This document shows, piece by piece, positions 59,847 through 64,000 of a stretch of DNA of 64,000 nucleotides (positions within the stretch are counted from its first letter, which is position 1; the number at the start of each line of letters is the position of its first letter). The notes under the pieces are model-generated. The model did no database searches, had not been told where the DNA came from, and saw only the letters and a program-made list of their open reading frames with translations. A program made the position numbers and the translations under genes. Source of the stretch: CAYSCW01 sp964449165 (GTDB lineage: Bacteria > Acidobacteriota > Aminicenantia > Aminicenantales > Aminicenantaceae); NCBI GenBank assembly GCA_964449165.1, contig CAYVAT010000012.1, positions 5,667-69,666 of the forward strand, written 5' to 3'.

Positions 59847-61958
59847 TTACTCAACCAGCCCCAGCCTTTTCTTGATTTCTTCCTCCTTAGTTTTTAAGTA
59901 CATGGTATAACTTCCATATTGATCACAGAGGACATTGTACTCAGGGGTGATGAACGTCGTCGTATTCACCTGTTCTATTATGGCCGGCCCCTCAACTTTA
60001 TTGCCACAACTCAATCTGTGGCCATCGTAGACGGGGATTTCCTTGAAAGCTTTCTCAAGGGGAAGATAGACCTTTCTCCTCTTTTTTAAGGCACCTGAAG
60101 GATCTTGCTGAACAAATTTCTCCTGCTTGAATATTGGCTTGTCAGTCTTCCCCACGCTTAAAAGCCTGAGATTAATCAGCTCGATCGGAGTCCTCTCTTC
60201 TTTTAAAGAATATCCATAGAGTCGATTGTGCTCCGGATGAAACTTGGAAGCGATGGAATCGAAATCTCCCTTTTCTATCTCCTCTTTTGTGACTTCCACA
60301 TTAACTTCATGATATTGCTTAATATACCTCATATCCAGAGAATAGAAGTGTTGAATGCGTTCCTCGGGAATGAACTCTGATACAAGAAGACTTGATGCCT
60401 CTGTCTCCATGGCACGGAAAAGCGACCTGAATTTTTCCTTGTCGATCTTGGTGAGGGGGGTGGAGTAGGTTCTGACAAAGTTGTGCTTCAAATCAGACAT
60501 CAACATTCCAGCCGCGCAAAAAATAGAGGATTCCTTGGGAATAATCATGACTGGAATCTCAAGCTCCCGAGAGATCATACAGGCATGAACCGGCCCTGCT
60601 CCTCCGGCAACAACTAGGGGAAATTCTCTTGGGTCATGGCCGCGTTTGACACTGACTTCCCTCACTCCAGAGGCCATGTTGATGTTTATCACGCTGTACA
60701 TTCCTGAAGCTGCCTCAACCACATCCATGCCTAATGGAACGGCAATCTTATCTTTAATCGCTTTTACCGCTTTATCATAATTGAGAGGAATTTTTCCCCC
60801 TGCAAAAAAATCTTTATCGAGATAACCGAGCACAAGATCCGCATCTGTACAGGTTGGTTCTTCTCCTCCAAGGCCATAACATACCGGTCCCGGCTTCGAC
60901 CCGGCACTCTGAGGCCCCATACGCAGAAGACCTCCTTCATCAACCCAGCCAATACTGCCTCCTCCTGCTCCGATGGTTACTATTCCTAACATGGGCAAGG
61001 CTATCCTCAGTCGGTTTATTTCCCCTTCTGTAGTCACCAAGGGGGCTTTGTCCCTGATAAGGGCAGCATCAAAACTGGTCCCTCCCATATCGATGGTTAT
61101 ACAATCCTCGTAGCCCTGAACAGAAGAATATTCGATTCCAGCCACAGGTCCGGCCGCAGGACCTGAAAGAAGAGTGACCGCTGCCCTGTCCATGGCAACC
61201 TGCGGTGAGACAATGCCTCCGTTGGATTGCATGATGAGCAGGGCTCCTTTAAATCCGATGTTTTCTAATTTTTCGATCAGACTTCTTAAATACCGCTTCA
61301 ATGGAGGCCCGACATAAGAATTCAAGACAGTTGTGGATAACCTGTCATAGTATCTGATACTGGGCAAGAAGGAAGAGGATGCCGTTAAATAAGTATCAGG
61401 AAATTGTTCTTTGATAATCTCCGCAGCTCTGGACTCGTGGACATGGTTGGCAAAAGAATTCATAAAACAGATGGCAATCGCTTCCACACCCTCTCTTTGA
61501 AAAAGCTCTGCCCCCTCTTGAACATCCTCCTCTCTGAGTTCCGTGATTTCATCTCCTTTATAATCAAGTCGCTCTTTGACAGGAAACCTCAGGTATCGCG
61601 GAACCAATGCCTCGACATTGGTGTATCTGTTGTTGTACTGCTCCTCCCTTATTCCCCTTCTCATTTCCAGGGCATCTCTCAAGCCCTTTGTGACCAGAAG
61701 TCCTGTTTTGGCGCCTCTTCGAGTCAGTACCGCATTGGTGGTGACTGTGGTTCCATGGACGATGGTGGTCACTTTCTTGATGAATTCTCCGGGAGATATA
61801 TCCCGAGCCTTGGCCATTTCCGAAAGCCCCTCCATCAATCCTACCGACGGATCGTCCGGAGTGGATAAAACCTTATAGATCTCAGAGCTTCCATCCTCGG
61901 CGAACAGCAAGAAATCTGTGAATGTTCCCCCAACATCTATCCCGATCTTGTATCCCAT
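59847..61958 (-). CDS. hyuA: HyuA-type hydantoinase/oxoprolinase ATPase subunit
   Basis: The 703-residue protein has the ASKHA ATPase start MGYKIGIDVGGTFTDFLLF, VHGTTVTTNAVLTRRGAKTG near 68-87, LSGPAAGPVAGIEYS near 265, TIDMGGTSFDAALI near 289 and AGGAGPVHACMI near 452. It hydrolyses ATP to activate the substrate handled with HyuB. True members act on hydantoins, 5-oxoproline or ketones; the substrate is not told by sequence. It lies 13 bp after an acyl-CoA mutase gene. Confidence 0.92.
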   Translation of the reverse strand: MGYKIGIDVGGTFTDFLLFAEDGSSEIYKVLSTPDDPSVGLMEGLSEMAKARDISPGEFIKKVTTIVHGTTVTTNAVLTRRGAKTGLLVTKGLRDALEMRRGIREEQYNNRYTNVEALVPRYLRFPVKERLDYKGDEITELREEDVQEGAELFQREGVEAIAICFMNSFANHVHESRAAEIIKEQFPDTYLTASSSFLPSIRYYDRLSTTVLNSYVGPPLKRYLRSLIEKLENIGFKGALLIMQSNGGIVSPQVAMDRAAVTLLSGPAAGPVAGIEYSSVQGYEDCITIDMGGTSFDAALIRDKAPLVTTEGEINRLRIALPMLGIVTIGAGGGSIGWVDEGGLLRMGPQSAGSKPGPVCYGLGGEEPTCTDADLVLGYLDKDFFAGGKIPLNYDKAVKAIKDKIAVPLGMDVVEAASGMYSVININMASGVREVSVKRGHDPREFPLVVAGGAGPVHACMISRELEIPVMIIPKESSIFCAAGMLMSDLKHNFVRTYSTPLTKIDKEKFRSLFRAMETEASSLLVSEFIPEERIQHFYSLDMRYIKQYHEVNVEVTKEEIEKGDFDSIASKFHPEHNRLYGYSLKEERTPIELINLRLLSVGKTDKPIFKQEKFVQQDPSGALKKRRKVYLPLEKAFKEIPVYDGHRLSCGNKVEGPAIIEQVNTTTFITPEYNVLCDQYGSYTMYLKTKEEEIKKRLGLVE

Positions 61959-61971
61959 TGTTTTTACTTCT

Positions 61972-63582
61972 TTATAAATTCACTGGCTCTCTGAATTCAC
62001 CAAACACTTCCTTGAAAACGTGTGTTATCTCCCCTAAAGTGGCATAGCTTCTCACAGATTTTAGGACGTGAGGCATCACATTCTCATGGGTTCGCGAAGC
62101 CTTTTTTAACCCGGATAATGCCTCTCTCACTTCCTTCTCGTCTCTTCGTGCTTTGATCTTTTCCAGCCTTCTCTTCTGAGCTTCAGTCACTCGTGGATTG
62201 AATGGATGTATCTCAACCTCAGCCATCTCCTCTTCCATCACGTATTTGTTCACCCCTATTTTGACGATTTCTCCTGATTGTATCTTTTTTTCATGAAGAT
62301 AAGCCTGGCGGCTTATTTCTCTCTGGATGTAACCTGATTCAATCGCCTGAACCATACCGCCCAATTCTTCCACTTTCTGCATGCACTCTTTTATTGCCTT
62401 CTCCATCTCATCGGTCAACCACTCGATATAATAGGAGCCTCCCAGAGGATCGACCGTGTCCCTGAGTCCCATCTCATCTGCCAGAATCTGCATGGTCCTC
62501 AAGCTGATCAAGGCGGCTTTCTTGGAGGGAATAGTGTAGGCCTCATCATAAGAGCAGAGAGCCATGGTCTGCGTTCCTGATAAGGCGGAAATCAAAGCAT
62601 AATAAGCACCACGCACGATATTGTTTTCAGGCTGCTGGATGGTCAAGCCGCCTCCTCCGCCGCCAGCGATCATCCTTAAGATCATGGAGCGGGGATTCTT
62701 TGCTTTGAAACGCTCCTTTATAATTTTCGCCCAAAGTCTTCTTCCTGCCCTGAATTTAGCGATTTGCTCCCACATGTTGCCATGAATGTCAAAATTGAAA
62801 GCAATTCTTGCGGCGAAATCATCAATGTTCAATCCGCGTTTGAGCACTTCCTGGATATAAGCGATAGCAATCTCAAAAGCATAGGCCATCTCCTGCACCG
62901 GATTCGCCCCAGACTCTCTGATATGATAGCCACAAACACTGAAAGGATTGAATCTGGGAACATTCTTGGAACAGAATTCAACCATATCTCCTATTAAACG
63001 GATAGAAGGCTCGACAGGAAAAATCCAGGTTCCCCGGCCGATATATTCCTTCAAGATATCATTCTGTGTGGTGCCTCTCACCTGATCCCGGGAGATTCCC
63101 TGTTTCTCCGCCAGCGCGAGGTACATGGCCAACATCACCGAGGCGACAGGATTAATGGTCAGAGAGGTGCTGATTCGATCGATAGGGATGCCATTAAAAG
63201 CTTCTTCCATGTCTTGTAAAGTGTCTACAGCCATCCCTACCCTGCCTACTTCTTCCTCCGCAAGCGGATCATCGGAATCCAACCCTAGCTGGGTGGGTAA
63301 ATCAAAGGCCACATTAAGGGCTGTCTGTCCCTGTTGGAGAAGCCATTGAAACCTTTCATTTGTCTCTTTAGCCGTTCCAAATCCAGAATACTGTCTCATG
63401 GTCCAAGGCCTTTTGCGGTACATTAGAGGATGAATTCCTCTGGTGAATGGATAATCTCCAGGCCGGCCAACATCTCTCTCAAAGTCGAGATCTTTAATGT
63501 CTTCAGGGCCATAGACGGGCTTGACTTTAATCCCAGACTCAAGGATGACGTCTTTTATTTCTTCAGATTCTGATTTTTTCAT
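61972..63582 (-). CDS. B12-dependent acyl-CoA mutase, large (catalytic) subunit
   Basis: The 536-residue TIM barrel belongs to the methylmalonyl-CoA mutase family: RPWTMRQYSGFGTAKETNER, AFDLPTQLGLDSDDP, GTTQNDILKEYIGRGTWIFP and GYHIRESG. Counterparts of MutB Tyr89 (LMYRKRPW), Arg207 (PSIRLI) and His244 (GYHIRE) are kept. However, the usual HTQT region is MIAGGGGGGLT and LHTN is replaced by ALCS before YDEA, so the acyl or CoA pocket differs. The B12-binding part is the separate gene 1 bp upstream. Operon partners are HyuA and HyuB. Confidence 0.9.
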   Translation of the reverse strand: MKKSESEEIKDVILESGIKVKPVYGPEDIKDLDFERDVGRPGDYPFTRGIHPLMYRKRPWTMRQYSGFGTAKETNERFQWLLQQGQTALNVAFDLPTQLGLDSDDPLAEEEVGRVGMAVDTLQDMEEAFNGIPIDRISTSLTINPVASVMLAMYLALAEKQGISRDQVRGTTQNDILKEYIGRGTWIFPVEPSIRLIGDMVEFCSKNVPRFNPFSVCGYHIRESGANPVQEMAYAFEIAIAYIQEVLKRGLNIDDFAARIAFNFDIHGNMWEQIAKFRAGRRLWAKIIKERFKAKNPRSMILRMIAGGGGGGLTIQQPENNIVRGAYYALISALSGTQTMALCSYDEAYTIPSKKAALISLRTMQILADEMGLRDTVDPLGGSYYIEWLTDEMEKAIKECMQKVEELGGMVQAIESGYIQREISRQAYLHEKKIQSGEIVKIGVNKYVMEEEMAEVEIHPFNPRVTEAQKRRLEKIKARRDEKEVREALSGLKKASRTHENVMPHVLKSVRSYATLGEITHVFKEVFGEFREPVNL

Positions 63583-63583
63583 T

Positions 63584-64000
63584 TTACGCCTTAACCTTTT
63601 CTTTAATAAAATTGATAATATCCTCTAATCTGGCTCCTACTGGGAATACGGCTTTTACCCCGTAATCTATGAGAGTTTTGATATCCTTCCGGGGAATATT
63701 CCCTCCGACTAGGACCACTTTATCTGTGAGATTCTTCTCCTTGAGCCGGTTCATCAACTTCTGACTCAAAGGAACATGAGCCCCAGAATAGATGGAAAGG
63801 CCTATCACATCAACATCTTCCTGCAAGGCTGTGTTGACGATCTCATCGATTGTTTTGTGAAGGCCTGTATAGATAACTTCCATCCCTTCATCCTTAAGGG
63901 CAAGAGCAACAACCTTTGCCCCTCTGTCATGTCCATCAAGCCCGGGTTTTGCTATGAGAACTCTGATTCTTTTTTCTGCCAAAGGCCTTTTCCCGCTCAT
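63584..64000 (-). CDS. Cobalamin-binding subunit of the acyl-CoA mutase
   Basis: The 138-residue protein is a B12-binding Rossmann domain with base-off/His-on ligand motif KPGLDGHDRGAK near 18-29 (DxHxxG), GLSIYSGAHVPL near 66 and GGNIPRKD near 99, typical of methylmalonyl-CoA mutase small subunits. It supplies adenosylcobalamin to the catalytic subunit encoded 1 bp downstream. The ATG is at the last base of the window, so an upstream start cannot be excluded, but the length is normal. Confidence 0.93.
   Translation of the reverse strand: MSGKRPLAEKRIRVLIAKPGLDGHDRGAKVVALALKDEGMEVIYTGLHKTIDEIVNTALQEDVDVIGLSIYSGAHVPLSQKLMNRLKEKNLTDKVVLVGGNIPRKDIKTLIDYGVKAVFPVGARLEDIINFIKEKVKA

Noticed and set aside
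1..64000. tRNA or rRNA genes
   Set aside because: I looked for cloverleaf arms, T-loop GGTTCGA-type sequences and rRNA blocks in the intergenic regions and found none I could support.

Overview
The window looks like draft-assembly (MAG-style, with one run of Ns) chromosome from a Gram-negative, respiring heterotroph. Signal peptides, outer-membrane barrels, a TolC-type protein and large FtsX-type permeases show two membranes. The mix of M28 peptidase, FtsX permease, hydantoinase plus B12-dependent mutase and many multihaem cytochromes is what I would expect of the Acidobacteriota/Aminicenantota or the former delta-proteobacteria. That placement is inference; there is no rRNA here to test it.

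Layout. 1-13 kb is ordinary: a truncated M28 peptidase, a Tyr-rich lipoprotein, an alcohol dehydrogenase, an FtsX permease, YprB exonuclease, YjbQ, a dGTPase, a DUF2284 protein, an AT-rich TPR gene, YggS and an FmdB zinc ribbon. 13.2-16 kb encodes a Rieske / cytochrome b / nine-haem cytochrome quinol oxidoreductase. 16.3-22.4 kb is an accessory block on the minus strand (serine hydrolase, HEAT protein, winged helix, membrane protein, transglutaminase) with two decayed genes or elements. 22.8-35 kb is the respiratory core: an Rrf2 regulator, a porin-cytochrome conduit (10-haem cytochrome, outer-membrane barrel, second 10-haem cytochrome with a duplicated 5-haem unit), ResB-CcsA for cytochrome c maturation, a four-haem cytochrome, and an 11-haem cytochrome c/cytochrome b fusion like CbcL. 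About 44 c-haem sites lie in 22 kb. 35-42 kb carries an AIR-synthase-like protein, two paired flavoproteins, a second Rrf2 regulator, a thiamine-binding protein, MnmA and a YHS/heavy-metal protein. 42-52 kb is a copper-defence locus (CsoR, CopA, cupredoxin, CusC-CusB-CusA). 53.5-57.7 kb is the housekeeping string yebC-ruvC-ruvA-ruvB-queA. 58-64 kb is a B12-binding protein, an acyl-CoA mutase and HyuA/HyuB.

How they work together. Quinol electrons could leave the inner membrane through the CbcL-like fusion or the Rieske/cyt b complex, cross the periplasm on small multihaem cytochromes, and pass the outer membrane through the MtrA/MtrB-like conduit. ResB-CcsA would attach the haems. Six copies of a palindrome, CTATA-N5-TATAG (five exact), sit upstream of the conduit, the AIR-synthase gene, the flavoprotein pair, the thiamine-binding gene, the YHS protein and cusC, suggesting one regulon, probably run by one of the two Fe-S-type Rrf2 proteins.

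The least expected features are non-coding: (1) a dispersed, roughly 175-bp palindromic element in at least four intergenic copies with compensatory changes in its stem; (2) the CTATA regulon; (3) a GGGGTCAGACCTT inverted-repeat element fitted exactly between the ruvB stop and the queA start, whose end also abuts the dgt start codon.
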